From assembly GCA_017643925.1 (NCBI GenBank), contig JAEPML010000007.1, forward strand, positions 62,001 to 126,000: DNA of 64,000 bases, read 5' to 3'. The position numbers were made by a program, and so were the translations under genes. Source of the DNA: Roseibium sp. (GTDB taxonomy: Bacteria; Pseudomonadota; Alphaproteobacteria; Rhizobiales; Stappiaceae). Positions 46,741 to 54,287 of the stretch are shown one piece after another; position 1 is the stretch's first letter; the number at the start of each line of letters is the position of its first letter. The notes under the pieces are model-generated. The model was not told the origin of the DNA, did no database searches, and worked only from the letters and a program-made list of their open reading frames with translations.

Positions 46741-47282
46741 GGACATACGCCAAACCCGGAAAAACTACAAGTAACGACTGTGTTTATCATGCAGGTTCTG
46801 TTCGCATCGCGAAGAACGAAACAGGATCGTGCGAGGAAAAGTGGCACAAAACTGACACACACGGTTCCGCATCTGTTCGCGGTCAGTCTGAAAAAGAAAA
46901 TGCCGCTCCGGCTGGTCCCCGGAACGGCATCGCATCAAAAAAGAAAAGCGCGTTTTCCGCCCCAAGTGTTAGCACGACTGCCCCCAATTTGGAAGCTGAA
47001 AGCTCCACACAGCTGCATATTTTGGACAGAGTAGAATGCCTTGACCGTGCTGTTCTGGCAGTGCTCACCAATCCGGACGGACATCGTCGCAATGGTCGGT
47101 ACTGCTTTACGCGCCGTTCAAGAATCGCTCGCGAGATCGGTATACGCCGGGATGTCCTGAACGCCGCAATTCGCCGTCTCACAGAAGCTGGAAAATTGCG
47201 CCCTGTTTACTCGTCTGTCCTTGCTCGCTGGGGACTTGAGATCTGGGTAGAACCGACACAGCTCGTCGAAGGGGGGGACTGA
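46728..47282 (+). CDS. Winged-helix-type protein at left end of element
   Basis: Up to 184 residues. The C-terminal 85 residues ([57 protein letters not shown]) form a helix-turn-helix; the first half is polar and unlike a folded domain. The start is doubtful: GTG at 46728 lies within the att repeat, and a TTG at 46989 is the next reasonable codon. It abuts the next gene (1 bp). Possible role in replication or regulation of the element; not established. Confidence 0.55.
   Translation: MARHGTYAKPGKTTSNDCVYHAGSVRIAKNETGSCEEKWHKTDTHGSASVRGQSEKENAAPAGPRNGIASKKKSAFSAPSVSTTAPNLEAESSTQLHILDRVECLDRAVLAVLTNPDGHRRNGRYCFTRRSRIAREIGIRRDVLNAAIRRLTEAGKLRPVYSSVLARWGLEIWVEPTQLVEGGD
46742..46770 (-). promoter_or_regulatory. 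Element-borne promoter reading into serC
   Basis: On the minus strand TTGTAG (46770-46765), 17-base spacer, TATGTC (46747-46742). The spacing to the GGGCCACC block of the leader (seven bases) nearly matches that of the displaced native promoter (eight bases), so the element appears to replace the serC promoter in register. Confidence 0.5.
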
Positions 47283-47283
47283 T

Positions 47284-48108
47284 ATGGCCCTCTTGGAACC
47301 GAACGACATCCTCTTTGCACAGAAAGCAATTTTGCTGACCCCGGACCTCTCCGCCGCAGCCAGACGTGTTGCAGCTGCGATCATCGACCACTTCAACAAG
47401 AAAACTGGGCAATGCGACCCCGGCATCAATCGCTTGGTCAAACTGCTCGGAATGAGCAGGGCGACGGTCATTCGTGCGACCGAAACACTCAACGAGCTTG
47501 GGTTCATCGAGAAGCAAAGCCACGGCGGCAAATCGCATCGCGCGGCCTATATCCCGAACTGGCAATTGTTCCGGCAAATTGTGGACGATTGGGACACTCA
47601 AATGAAGTCGAAATCAGGCCCCGAAGAGGTGACCAAGGACGAGGAAAAAACAACAACAAAGGTCTCAAAACAGAAACATTCAAGGTCGCAGAAATGCGAC
47701 GTTAAAGGTCTCAATTCTGCGACCCAAACCCTTCGAAGTAACCAATCGAATAAACCCTTCGAAACGGAGCAAGTGGAAACGCCAGTCGAAAAACCGCAGC
47801 GACCGCCCGATCGGGGACGCGCTCAAAAGGCTTTGAAGAACGGTGTGTGGCGAAGTCAGACGAACTTTCTATTGCCAATGGAAGGTGGCAAGCAGAATAG
47901 CCGTGGTGAAGTGGCGCGAGACGCAGCACAGAGGCGATGGGAGCTCGATGCCAAATCCCAAGGCGAACATGTCTATGCAGCGGTTGCTGAATGGATCACT
48001 CCGGAGCGCCAGCATGCAGCGACAGAAGCGGAACTGAAGCGCAAGGGCGGCGGGTTCGACTTCATCGCTGCGTCCATGCACAGCGAGCGGAGATTTGCGC
48101 ATGGCTAA
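47284..48108 (+). CDS. Winged-helix DNA-binding protein, possible replication initiator
   Basis: A 274-residue protein. Residues 20-80 hold a winged helix (LLTPDLSAAARRVAAAIIDHFNKKTGQCDPGINRLVKLLGMSRATVIRATETLNELGFIEK) of the type found in phage and plasmid Rep-like proteins. The middle is Lys/Thr/Ser-rich and probably disordered, followed by a charged C-terminus. Start is preceded by a run of seven Gs. No primase or helicase motif is present, so a replication role is inferred from position and family only. Confidence 0.65.
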   Translation: MALLEPNDILFAQKAILLTPDLSAAARRVAAAIIDHFNKKTGQCDPGINRLVKLLGMSRATVIRATETLNELGFIEKQSHGGKSHRAAYIPNWQLFRQIVDDWDTQMKSKSGPEEVTKDEEKTTTKVSKQKHSRSQKCDVKGLNSATQTLRSNQSNKPFETEQVETPVEKPQRPPDRGRAQKALKNGVWRSQTNFLLPMEGGKQNSRGEVARDAAQRRWELDAKSQGEHVYAAVAEWITPERQHAATEAELKRKGGGFDFIAASMHSERRFAHG

Positions 48109-48532
48109 GTGGCCCTACAATACCGCGCTCTGGCAAAAGCTTCGCCGCCGCAAGTTGGCTGCCGCCCCGGTGTGCCATCCGTGCTGGCTTCGAGGTGAGG
48201 TCACCTTGGCGAAGGCTGTCGACCATATCGTCCCGATCAGTGACGGCGGCAATCCGTTTCCTCCACTCGATGGACTGATGTCGATGTGCGAGCGGTGTCA
48301 CAACGAGAAGACAGCGGCCAATGACAGAGCCGGAGCAAAACCGTTCGCCCGCAAGGTCAAAGGCTTCGATGCCAACGGTGATCCTGTCGACCCTTCCGAC
48401 GATTGGCATCAGGCCGGGGGCGGGTCAGATCACGAAAACGGGCCTGAAACAGGACCGGCGGCAGCGTTAGAAAAATACTTAGTTTCAGGCACTTCGAAGA
48501 CCGATCATCCTGATGAGCCGGAGGCCAAATAA
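48101..48532 (+). CDS. HNH endonuclease (phage type)
   Basis: A 143-residue HNH nuclease. Zinc-binding CHPCW and CERCHNEKTA flank the core VDHIVPISDGG...LMSMC, the pattern of HNH proteins placed beside terminase genes in HK97-type phages, where they assist cos cleavage. The ATG at 48101 overlaps the preceding gene by eight bases, and the stop overlaps the terminase start by one base. A C-terminal Gly/Pro/Asp-rich tail is disordered. Confidence 0.9.
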   Translation: MAKWPYNTALWQKLRRRKLAAAPVCHPCWLRGEVTLAKAVDHIVPISDGGNPFPPLDGLMSMCERCHNEKTAANDRAGAKPFARKVKGFDANGDPVDPSDDWHQAGGGSDHENGPETGPAAALEKYLVSGTSKTDHPDEPEAK

Positions 48533-50157
48533 TGGCGACCAGGGGCATAGGAGCCAAGGCGCTTTCTGAGCGTGGCAAGATTGAAGTTCGGCCCGTGAAG
48601 CCGTGGGAAGTACCCGGATTGAGCCGTGCTGGCAAAGTGATCGCGTTTCTTGAAGATCTGCCGATCACTGCCGGAAAATTGGCAGGAAAAAAGATGGAAA
48701 TGCGTTCCTGGCAACGCGAGTTCATCGAAGAGGTCTACGCCGAGGACGAAAAAGGCCGGCGGCCTGTGCGAACCGCTGTGCTCTCGATGGCACGCAAGAA
48801 CGGGAAGACGCAGATCGCTGCCGGATTGGCACTTTGCCACCTGATGGGACCGGAAGCGGAACAACGTGGTGAGGTTTATTCGGCTGCCCTGACCCGAGAT
48901 CAGGCCGCCAAGCTTTTTCAGGAAATGTGCGCAATCCTCGCCGCCCATCCTGAACTTGACGATAGGGCAAACATCATCCGTTTCAACAAACAGATCGAGA
49001 TCCTGTTTGGTGACGGAGAAGGATCTATCTATGCCGCCCTCTCGGCCGATGCAGGCTCGAAAATGGGCCTCTCCCCTTCTTTCGTTGTTTATGACGAATT
49101 AGGCAGCGCCCCCAACCGAGATCTGTTCGATGCCTTGGACACCGCAACAGGAGCGCGCGACAACCCGCTGATGGTTTGCATTTCGACGCAAGCGGCTGCC
49201 GATCATCACGTCTTTTCCGAGTTGATTGATTACGGTTTGCAGGTTCAAGCGGGTGACGTTCAGGACCCGACATTCCACCTCACTCTCTATGCTGCGCCAC
49301 AGGATGCTGACCCTTGGAGCCGGGATGCCTGGTTGACTGCTAATCCAGCACTTGACGACTTCCGGTCTCTGGAAGATGTCGAACGTCAGGCGGCACAGGC
49401 TCAACTGGTCCCATCCAAAGAAAGTGCCTTCAGGAACCTGATCCTTAATCAACGCGTGTCAGCTGTCGCCCGTTTCATACACAAGGCTGAATGGGATCGA
49501 TGCAACGCCAATCCTGACCTGGCGAAGCTCTCCGGTCGTGAATGTTTCGGGGGGCTAGATCTGTCCGGTTCACGCGACCTAACAGCCTTTGTACTGGCGT
49601 TTCCTAACAAAGATCGCAGCTTCGACATCAAGTGCCAGTTTTTCATGCCGGAAGCGAACATTGCCGAGCGATCGAACGAAGATCGTGTTCCTTACGATCT
49701 TTGGGCACGCCAAGGCTTCATTACTCTGATTCCTGGTGCAACGATTGATCCCAGCTTTGTCGCTCATGAAATCATACAGGCATCACAGATTTTCAATTTG
49801 CAGACCGTTGCCTATGACCGATGGCGGATTGAGGACTTAAAGCGTGAACTTGGACTGTTTGGAGGAAACGTGCCGTTGGAGCCGTTTGGTCAGGGCTATA
49901 AAGACATGTCGCCTGCGGTCGATATGCTTGAGCGCTGCGTGGCAGAAAAACTTCTGAGGCACGCAGGGAATCCGGTTTTGAACATGTGTGCAGCGAATGC
50001 GGTTGTCACTCGCGATCCAGCTGGATCGCGGAAACTCGATAAGAGCAAGGCCACGGGACGAATTGACGGCCTTGTTGCATTGGCAATGGCACTTCAAATC
50101 TCAGGTCGGTTTGAGCCTGAAACGATGCCTGGGTGCCTCGCAGAATTTTTGGATTAG
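48532..50157 (+). CDS. terL: Phage terminase large subunit
   Basis: A full-length 541-residue packaging motor. The ATPase has a Walker-A-like SMARKNGKT at 85-93 and Walker B VVYDEL at 185-190 with Asp188-Glu189; the RuvC-like nuclease begins with FGGLDLSGSRDLTAF near residue 345 and ends around GRIDGLVALAMA. It belongs to the Terminase_1/YmfN-like group of HK97 phages. It would cut and pump DNA into the element's proheads. No small terminase lies in its usual place between HNH and terL. Confidence 0.93.
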   Translation: MATRGIGAKALSERGKIEVRPVKPWEVPGLSRAGKVIAFLEDLPITAGKLAGKKMEMRSWQREFIEEVYAEDEKGRRPVRTAVLSMARKNGKTQIAAGLALCHLMGPEAEQRGEVYSAALTRDQAAKLFQEMCAILAAHPELDDRANIIRFNKQIEILFGDGEGSIYAALSADAGSKMGLSPSFVVYDELGSAPNRDLFDALDTATGARDNPLMVCISTQAAADHHVFSELIDYGLQVQAGDVQDPTFHLTLYAAPQDADPWSRDAWLTANPALDDFRSLEDVERQAAQAQLVPSKESAFRNLILNQRVSAVARFIHKAEWDRCNANPDLAKLSGRECFGGLDLSGSRDLTAFVLAFPNKDRSFDIKCQFFMPEANIAERSNEDRVPYDLWARQGFITLIPGATIDPSFVAHEIIQASQIFNLQTVAYDRWRIEDLKRELGLFGGNVPLEPFGQGYKDMSPAVDMLERCVAEKLLRHAGNPVLNMCAANAVVTRDPAGSRKLDKSKATGRIDGLVALAMALQISGRFEPETMPGCLAEFLD

Positions 50158-50561
50158 AAATCTTCAAGTGGGCGGTTAAATCGCTCATTCCTACGGCGAA
50201 TTTCCTCCGCTTCCTCCGCATCAATACGGTTTTGTCTTTGGCTATCGCCATCAGGAAGACGCACTGGAACACTGAAACTAATTCGATTCGCAGTACCTGC
50301 GGTATGTCCTGCACCACCTTCAACTCCAACGCCGAAGACACTTAGTTTTGCTCCAGCACCGCCCTTGCTTTCTGCTGTTACAGCGACATCAAAATCAACG
50401 CGAGTAGCTACTCCGTAAGTTCCAACATTTACCAAGTTTCCGCCGAACTCTGCCCCAGACATGGCGGCGTTAACGTTGGGTCCATCTTCGCGTGCCTGGG
50501 CCTCTTTAACGCCGTCAATTATCTGAGTTAGTGTTTCAGCAACAAATTCTTTTAGTTCCAT
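50154..50561 (-). CDS. Unknown cargo protein 3 of minus-strand cassette
   Basis: A 135-residue soluble protein starting MELKEFVAETLTQIIDGVKEAQ, with a central Gly/Val/Ala-rich beta region (FDVAVTAESKGGAGAKLSVFGVGVEGG) and NRISFSVPVRLPDGD near the end. Similar short proteins are scattered across bacteria without assigned function. The stop overlaps the terL stop region tail-to-tail. The ATG at 50561 lies eight bases past the stop of the preceding gene. Base composition is visibly more A+T-rich than the host genes. Confidence 0.7.
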   Translation of the reverse strand: MELKEFVAETLTQIIDGVKEAQAREDGPNVNAAMSGAEFGGNLVNVGTYGVATRVDFDVAVTAESKGGAGAKLSVFGVGVEGGAGHTAGTANRISFSVPVRLPDGDSQRQNRIDAEEAEEIRRRNERFNRPLEDF

Positions 50562-50568
50562 CTTGAGG

Positions 50569-50835
50569 TCACTCCGAACTGTCGCCGGGAATTTCTTCGC
50601 CAAGCATGCGAACCAAGGGTCGCTTCTTTCTTTCTGCCGCGCGAATATCATCACCAAATTTACTAAACATCTGGATCAGATCTTGCATCCCCGAAAAGTA
50701 TTCATCTGAGATGTCCAGCTCACTCATTTTTTGAACCAACTCGTCGTGCAATTCTTCACGACTGAGCATCCCTCTTGCGTCAAGACCACCCAAATACACG
50801 CATACTTTGACCGCTTCCAAAGTCGCATTGTCCAT
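50569..50835 (-). CDS. Unknown cargo protein 2 of minus-strand cassette
   Basis: An 88-residue acidic, helical protein (MDNATLEAVKVCVYLGGLD, SELDISDEYFSGMQDLIQMFSKFGDD). No motif recognised. It sits five bases downstream of gene 1 and eight upstream of gene 3, so the three are almost certainly one transcript. Confidence 0.65.
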   Translation of the reverse strand: MDNATLEAVKVCVYLGGLDARGMLSREELHDELVQKMSELDISDEYFSGMQDLIQMFSKFGDDIRAAERKKRPLVRMLGEEIPGDSSE

Positions 50836-50840
50836 GTGAT

Positions 50841-51122
50841 TTACCTATCTTGATTGTCCATTGCATTGATTGCTTCCGCTGGCAGGGTCCATCCAGACAT
50901 TTCTTCTGCGACACAAAACCGAAGATCTTCAGGAGACATAGCTTTGACCTGGGACGGGAGCCAATTGTGTTTTTGAACAAGGTAAAACTGTATTGCTTCA
51001 ACGCCTTTGTGTTCTTTGTACCCTTCGCGCTGAGCTAGTCGGTCACCGAACACGACCAATCCAAAATTCAAATCAGCGTTAACACGCTCCAATCGATACG
51101 TAGCCTCGTAAATTCCAGTCAT
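50841..51122 (-). CDS. Unknown cargo protein 1 of minus-strand cassette
   Basis: A 93-residue protein beginning MTGIYEATYRLERVNADLNFG; later EGYKEHKGVEAIQFYLVQKHNWLPSQVKAMSPEDLRFCVAEEMSGW. The ATG at 51122 follows GGAGG at ideal distance, so the upstream in-frame part to 51167 is not used. No catalytic motif. First gene of the opposite-strand cassette; a palindrome at 51215-51240 lies upstream. Confidence 0.65.
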   Translation of the reverse strand: MTGIYEATYRLERVNADLNFGLVVFGDRLAQREGYKEHKGVEAIQFYLVQKHNWLPSQVKAMSPEDLRFCVAEEMSGWTLPAEAINAMDNQDR

Positions 51123-51214
51123 CAGACCTCCAATCGAATCATTCGCTTGCAATTTTACAAGATACAACCAGCATTGACAGCAACTGTTGAAAATTGATCC
51201 TTATTGGTTCTGAA

Positions 51215-51240
51215 GTCCGATAAGCTATAGGTTATCGGAC
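51215..51240. promoter_or_regulatory. 26-bp palindrome sharing half-sites with the 38-bp repeats
   Basis: GTCCGATAA-GCTATAGG-TTATCGGAC has nine-base arms. The same half-site TTATCGG/CCGATAA occurs six more times at 51778-51876, but with the arms in the opposite order. It lies between the RHH gene and the three-gene minus-strand cassette. Likely operator of a shared regulator. Confidence 0.6.
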
Positions 51241-51250
51241 ATCAGAATGA

Positions 51251-51415
51251 CTAGTTGCCGGACTCAGCATCTAGGTAACCTTTGGCTTTCAGGTGCTCGA
51301 TCAACACCAACTCAACATAAGACGCAACGGTGCGTCGATCCTCTTTGGCGGCAATTTCCAAAGCAGCCTTTACTGTTGGTTCTATCCTCAATCCAAGGCT
51401 CGCTGTACGTGCCAT
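51251..51415 (-). CDS. Small ribbon-helix-helix DNA-binding protein
   Basis: A 54-residue Arc/CopG-like protein (MARTASLGLRIEPTVKAALEIAAKEDRRTVASYVELVLIEHLKAKG). The short beta strand TASLGLRI followed by two helices is the ribbon-helix-helix fold, common in phage repressors and antitoxins. The ATG at 51415 follows GGAGC; the upstream in-frame stretch to 51487 overlaps operator-like repeats. No toxin partner is adjacent. It may be the element's main regulator. Confidence 0.7.
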   Translation of the reverse strand: MARTASLGLRIEPTVKAALEIAAKEDRRTVASYVELVLIEHLKAKGYLDAESGN

Positions 51416-51432
51416 TTTAGCTCCATTTAAAA

Positions 51433-51487
51433 TTGTTAGCAATTGATAGTTGACTGCTAACATCTTCTGTTTAACATTTACTAACAA
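51433..51487. promoter_or_regulatory. GTTAG/CTAAC repeats between RHH gene and divergent small gene
   Basis: TTGTTAGCA (51433), TGCTAAC (51455) and CTAACAA (51481) form one inverted pair and an outer inverted pair (TTGTTAG/CTAACAA). The set lies in the 101-bp divergent gap between the RHH gene and the gene at 51517, where an RHH protein would be expected to bind. Confidence 0.55.
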
Positions 51488-51516
51488 TGTAACACAGGAC
51501 TTGAGAGGTGCAAGAA

Positions 51517-51765
51517 ATGGAAAACATAGGTCAGATTGCAGAGGTCAACGACATTATGAACGAACTCTATCGAGTTCGTGCGTCGCTTCAGCCTTGCGAG
51601 TCCGGAGTGTATCTCTTGCAGGAAAATGTTTACGACGAAGATCGGGAAAAATCGTCAATGTTAATCGATGGGATTCACCAAGCAGTTTCTGACTTGTCGC
51701 TTCAGGTTGGAAAACTGGTAACTAAATTGGACAACCCAGGCCTCAAGTTGATCAACGAAAAATAG
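51517..51765 (+). CDS. Small protein of unknown function
   Basis: An 82-residue helical protein (MENIGQIAEVNDIMNELYRVRASLQP, GIHQAVSDLSLQVGKLVTKL). ATG at 51517 follows GAGAGGTG at good spacing. It is divergent from the RHH gene and precedes the 38-bp promoter repeats. No function recognised. Confidence 0.6.
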   Translation: MENIGQIAEVNDIMNELYRVRASLQPCESGVYLLQENVYDEDREKSSMLIDGIHQAVSDLSLQVGKLVTKLDNPGLKLINEK

Positions 51766-51775
51766 TAACCACACT

Positions 51776-51876
51776 TTTTATCGGCATATCACTCCGATAA
51801 ACTTGACACCCGCTTTTATCGGCATATTATACCGATAAACTTGACACCCGCTTTTATCGGCATATTATACCGATAA
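51776..51876 (+). promoter_or_regulatory. Tandem 38-bp promoter-operator repeats
   Basis: Two identical 38-bp units (51801-51838 and 51839-51876) follow a diverged third copy of the right half (51776-51800). Each unit contains TTGACA, a 16-17 base spacer and TATTAT/ATTATA, and an inverted repeat TTATCGG-N9-CCGATAA lying across the -10. The palindromes start at 51778, 51816 and 51854. Both full promoters point at the gene starting at 51893 and the capsid genes. Iterons of an origin are an alternative reading. Confidence 0.75.
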
Positions 51877-51892
51877 AAGCGAGGTGCTGATT

Positions 51893-52564
51893 ATGGCTCT
51901 GATGAGCGAACTGGTTGAATTATGCGAGAGGCATAATGTCGACAAAGCTTCAACGTTGAGCGTGTTCGCTCGAAGATTGCGTGAGGCAGGGCGAGTGTCC
52001 AAGGCAGGTCGCGGTCGTGGCGCTGCACATATGACATTTTTGGATGCTGCCCGGTTTCTGATTGCATGCGCGGCAACGGATCACCCTGAGAAAGCAGCCG
52101 ACAGTGAGTTTGTTTTCAGCAACCTTGTGCTGTCTTCGAGCGGTTCAGTAAATGCCGAAATCGACCCCAAGATTGAGGGAGCTGAAACCCTAGATGCCTG
52201 CCTCTCTGCTACGCTTGAACTCATTGCAAACGGAAAAATTCTTGAAAGAGCAAAAGCTGACTGGAAAGAAAAGTTGGAAACCCTCTCGGGTGGACCAGTC
52301 AATTTCCACGCTTTCATAGTTATCCATCGAAGCCATGTAGGCGCACAAATGCGGGTCCTGGGTAGCCAGTTGTTTTTCTACCATCCGGCACTCATTGACG
52401 TGATGAAAGCGGGAGATGAGGGCGGTTATCCGGCACAGAAACCCTTTCTTAAAGCCTTTGAACGCGAAACACATCGATTCCGTTCCGGGAAAAATCTGAC
52501 CGCAGAGTTTGAAATGGAACTCCTGAAAGCGGTGGCGGATCTCATTGCAGGAAACGAAACATGA
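51893..52564 (+). CDS. Unknown protein ahead of capsid genes, possible DNA-binding role
   Basis: A 223-residue protein. The N-terminal 70 residues (MSELVELCERHNVDKASTLSVFARRLREAGRVSKAGRGRGAAHMTFLDAARFLIACAATD) look like a helical DNA-binding region with a basic patch; the remainder is mixed alpha/beta with no recognised motif. ATG at 51893 follows GAGG eight bases away, so the ORF codons before it are not used. Directly under control of the 38-bp repeats. Small terminase is one candidate role, unproven. Confidence 0.6.
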   Translation: MALMSELVELCERHNVDKASTLSVFARRLREAGRVSKAGRGRGAAHMTFLDAARFLIACAATDHPEKAADSEFVFSNLVLSSSGSVNAEIDPKIEGAETLDACLSATLELIANGKILERAKADWKEKLETLSGGPVNFHAFIVIHRSHVGAQMRVLGSQLFFYHPALIDVMKAGDEGGYPAQKPFLKAFERETHRFRSGKNLTAEFEMELLKAVADLIAGNET

Positions 52565-52680
52565 CCGAACCGCGCGGTTCCTTTGAGGCTGTGTCTGCCA
52601 GCCAATAACGAGAAAGGGCTCTGCGTTGCGCGGTTTAATGTTTCATGTGCGTTCAAGAGCCCCAAGCAGACCCAAATTTC

Positions 52681-52749
52681 CCGTCGTGAGACGGCAATTC
52701 CCAGAGCCGTAGATCCGGCCCGATGGACCCGAACCCCGCCGTGAGGCGG
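52681..52749 (+). promoter_or_regulatory. Two GNRA-tetraloop hairpins before the capsid gene
   Basis: CCGTC-GTGA-GACGG (52681-52694) and CCGCC-GTGA-GGCGG (52736-52749) share loop and stem length; the stems differ by a compensated T-A to C-G pair. The second ends 25 bp before the capsid ATG. The 210-bp gap 52565-52774 has no gene. They may act at RNA level, for example as antitermination or translation signals. Confidence 0.5.
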
Positions 52750-52774
52750 CATGTCCCCTAGATGGAGAATTACG

Positions 52775-54010
52775 ATGAAGAAACTGATTGAATTGCGCGA
52801 AAAGCGCGCCGCGAGAGTGGATGAAATGCGTAACCTGCACGCCAAAGACAATTTGGAAACCAAGGAAGAAGAGCGCTTCACTGCGCTTGAAAACGAGGTT
52901 TCCGACATCGACCGCCAGATCGCGCGAGAAGAGCGCATGGTGGCGTTTGAGCGTGAAGAACAGCACGGTGAAGCCGTTAGCGGTGGTGAGTTTGATCGTG
53001 AGATGCGAAATTACTCCCTTTCCTCCGCGATCAGCGGAGCCCTTTCGGGACAATTGACGGGCCGCGAGGCTGAGATTGATCAAGAGCTCAAGCGCGGACG
53101 CGAGAGCCGTTCTGGCGCTTCTGGCATTCATATCGCCGTTCCCTCCGAAATCCTTCTGGGTATGGAGCAACGCAATCAGACTGTCGGGACAGACGGTGCC
53201 GGCGGTTACACGGTGGCCACCAATCTGGCTTCGATGGCTGACCGCTTCCGGCCCGCGCTCAAGGTCGAAAAACTTGGCGCAACAATTCTCCGGGGCCTGA
53301 CGGGGTTCCTTGATCTTCCGAACCTTGCTTCGAGCGGTACTGCTGGATGGGTCGCCGAAAATGGGGATGCGTCGCGATCCGCAGCCACATTCGAAAAGGT
53401 CTCCATGGCCCCGCAGACCGTTGCAGGCGAATACCAGCTTTCCCGGCGCCTGATGCTTCAGTCCAACGAAGCGATTGAAGCCGTTCTTCGCCGTGATCTG
53501 GGTTTCCTTCTCGCACAGGCACTCGACCTGGCTGCAATCAATGGCAGCGGTGTCGCGCCGGAACCGCTCGGTGTTCTTAACACCACAGGCGTCACGACTG
53601 TCACCACAGAATCCAACTTTTCGGATACTACGGCAAACCTGATTGCGGAGTTGGAATTGGACGATATCACGGGCACAGGCGCGTTCCTGACGAACCCAAC
53701 CGTGATGAAAGATGTCCGCAAGCTCAAAGACGGTGACGGACACACCTATTCGCTTGCTGAGGTATTTCACAATGGGCGTGTTGAAGTTTCGTCTCAGGTG
53801 CCAACTGACATTGGTGCTGGAAGCGATAAATCTGCCTTGATTTATGGCCAGTGGGGTGAACTGTACCTTGGCTATTGGAGTGCGGTGGATATCCTGATCA
53901 ACCCATATCACCCGGATGTCGCCTCCAATGGCGGTGCACTCCTCCATGCATTCCTGGATGCGGACGTAACGGTGCGCCATCCTGAAGCCTTTGCTTACGC
54001 GGAGATCTAG
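52775..54010 (+). CDS. HK97-fold major capsid protein
   Basis: A 411-residue phage capsid protein. Residues 1 to about 110 are a coiled-coil delta domain (MKKLIELREKRAARVDEMRN, LENEVSDIDRQIAREERM) expected to be removed by the prohead protease. The capsid core follows with GGYTVATNLASMADRFRPALKVEKLGATILRGL, QTVAGEYQLSRRLMLQSNEAIEAVLRRDL and LDLAAINGSGVAPEPLGVLNTTGV. Length is normal. ATG at 52775 follows GGAG. Confidence 0.93.
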   Translation: MKKLIELREKRAARVDEMRNLHAKDNLETKEEERFTALENEVSDIDRQIAREERMVAFEREEQHGEAVSGGEFDREMRNYSLSSAISGALSGQLTGREAEIDQELKRGRESRSGASGIHIAVPSEILLGMEQRNQTVGTDGAGGYTVATNLASMADRFRPALKVEKLGATILRGLTGFLDLPNLASSGTAGWVAENGDASRSAATFEKVSMAPQTVAGEYQLSRRLMLQSNEAIEAVLRRDLGFLLAQALDLAAINGSGVAPEPLGVLNTTGVTTVTTESNFSDTTANLIAELELDDITGTGAFLTNPTVMKDVRKLKDGDGHTYSLAEVFHNGRVEVSSQVPTDIGAGSDKSALIYGQWGELYLGYWSAVDILINPYHPDVASNGGALLHAFLDADVTVRHPEAFAYAEI

Positions 54011-54011
54011 G

Positions 54012-54287
54012 ATGATTTCGCTCGCTGACGCAAAAGCATATCTTCGGGTTGATTTCGACGACGAGGATGCTGTGATTCAGCGCCTTATTTCCGCGGCGAG
54101 CGACCACTTGTCCGCGATCGGTGTCGACATGTTGGCCGATCCCCTTCCTGATTCCGTTGAGCAGGCTCAATACCTGCTCATCAGTCATTTTTACGAAAAC
54201 CGGGAAGCGACTGCCAAAGTCACCCGCAGGGAAATTGCGATTGGTGTCGATCGTCTGATCGCCCCTTATCAGGAGCAGGGCGTATGA
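54012..54287 (+). CDS. Head-tail connector protein (gp6-like)
   Basis: A 91-residue protein (MISLADAKAYLRVDFDDEDAVIQRLISAASDHLSAI, LLISHFYENREA) matching the small helical connector family that attaches below the portal in HK97-type heads. It starts one base after the capsid stop and its own stop overlaps the protease start (ATGA). Its presence shows the heads are built to accept a tail although no tail gene is present. Confidence 0.85.
   Translation: MISLADAKAYLRVDFDDEDAVIQRLISAASDHLSAIGVDMLADPLPDSVEQAQYLLISHFYENREATAKVTRREIAIGVDRLIAPYQEQGV

Noticed and set aside
51251..51415. Antitoxin of a toxin-antitoxin pair
   Set aside because: No toxin-like gene overlaps or adjoins it on the same strand.
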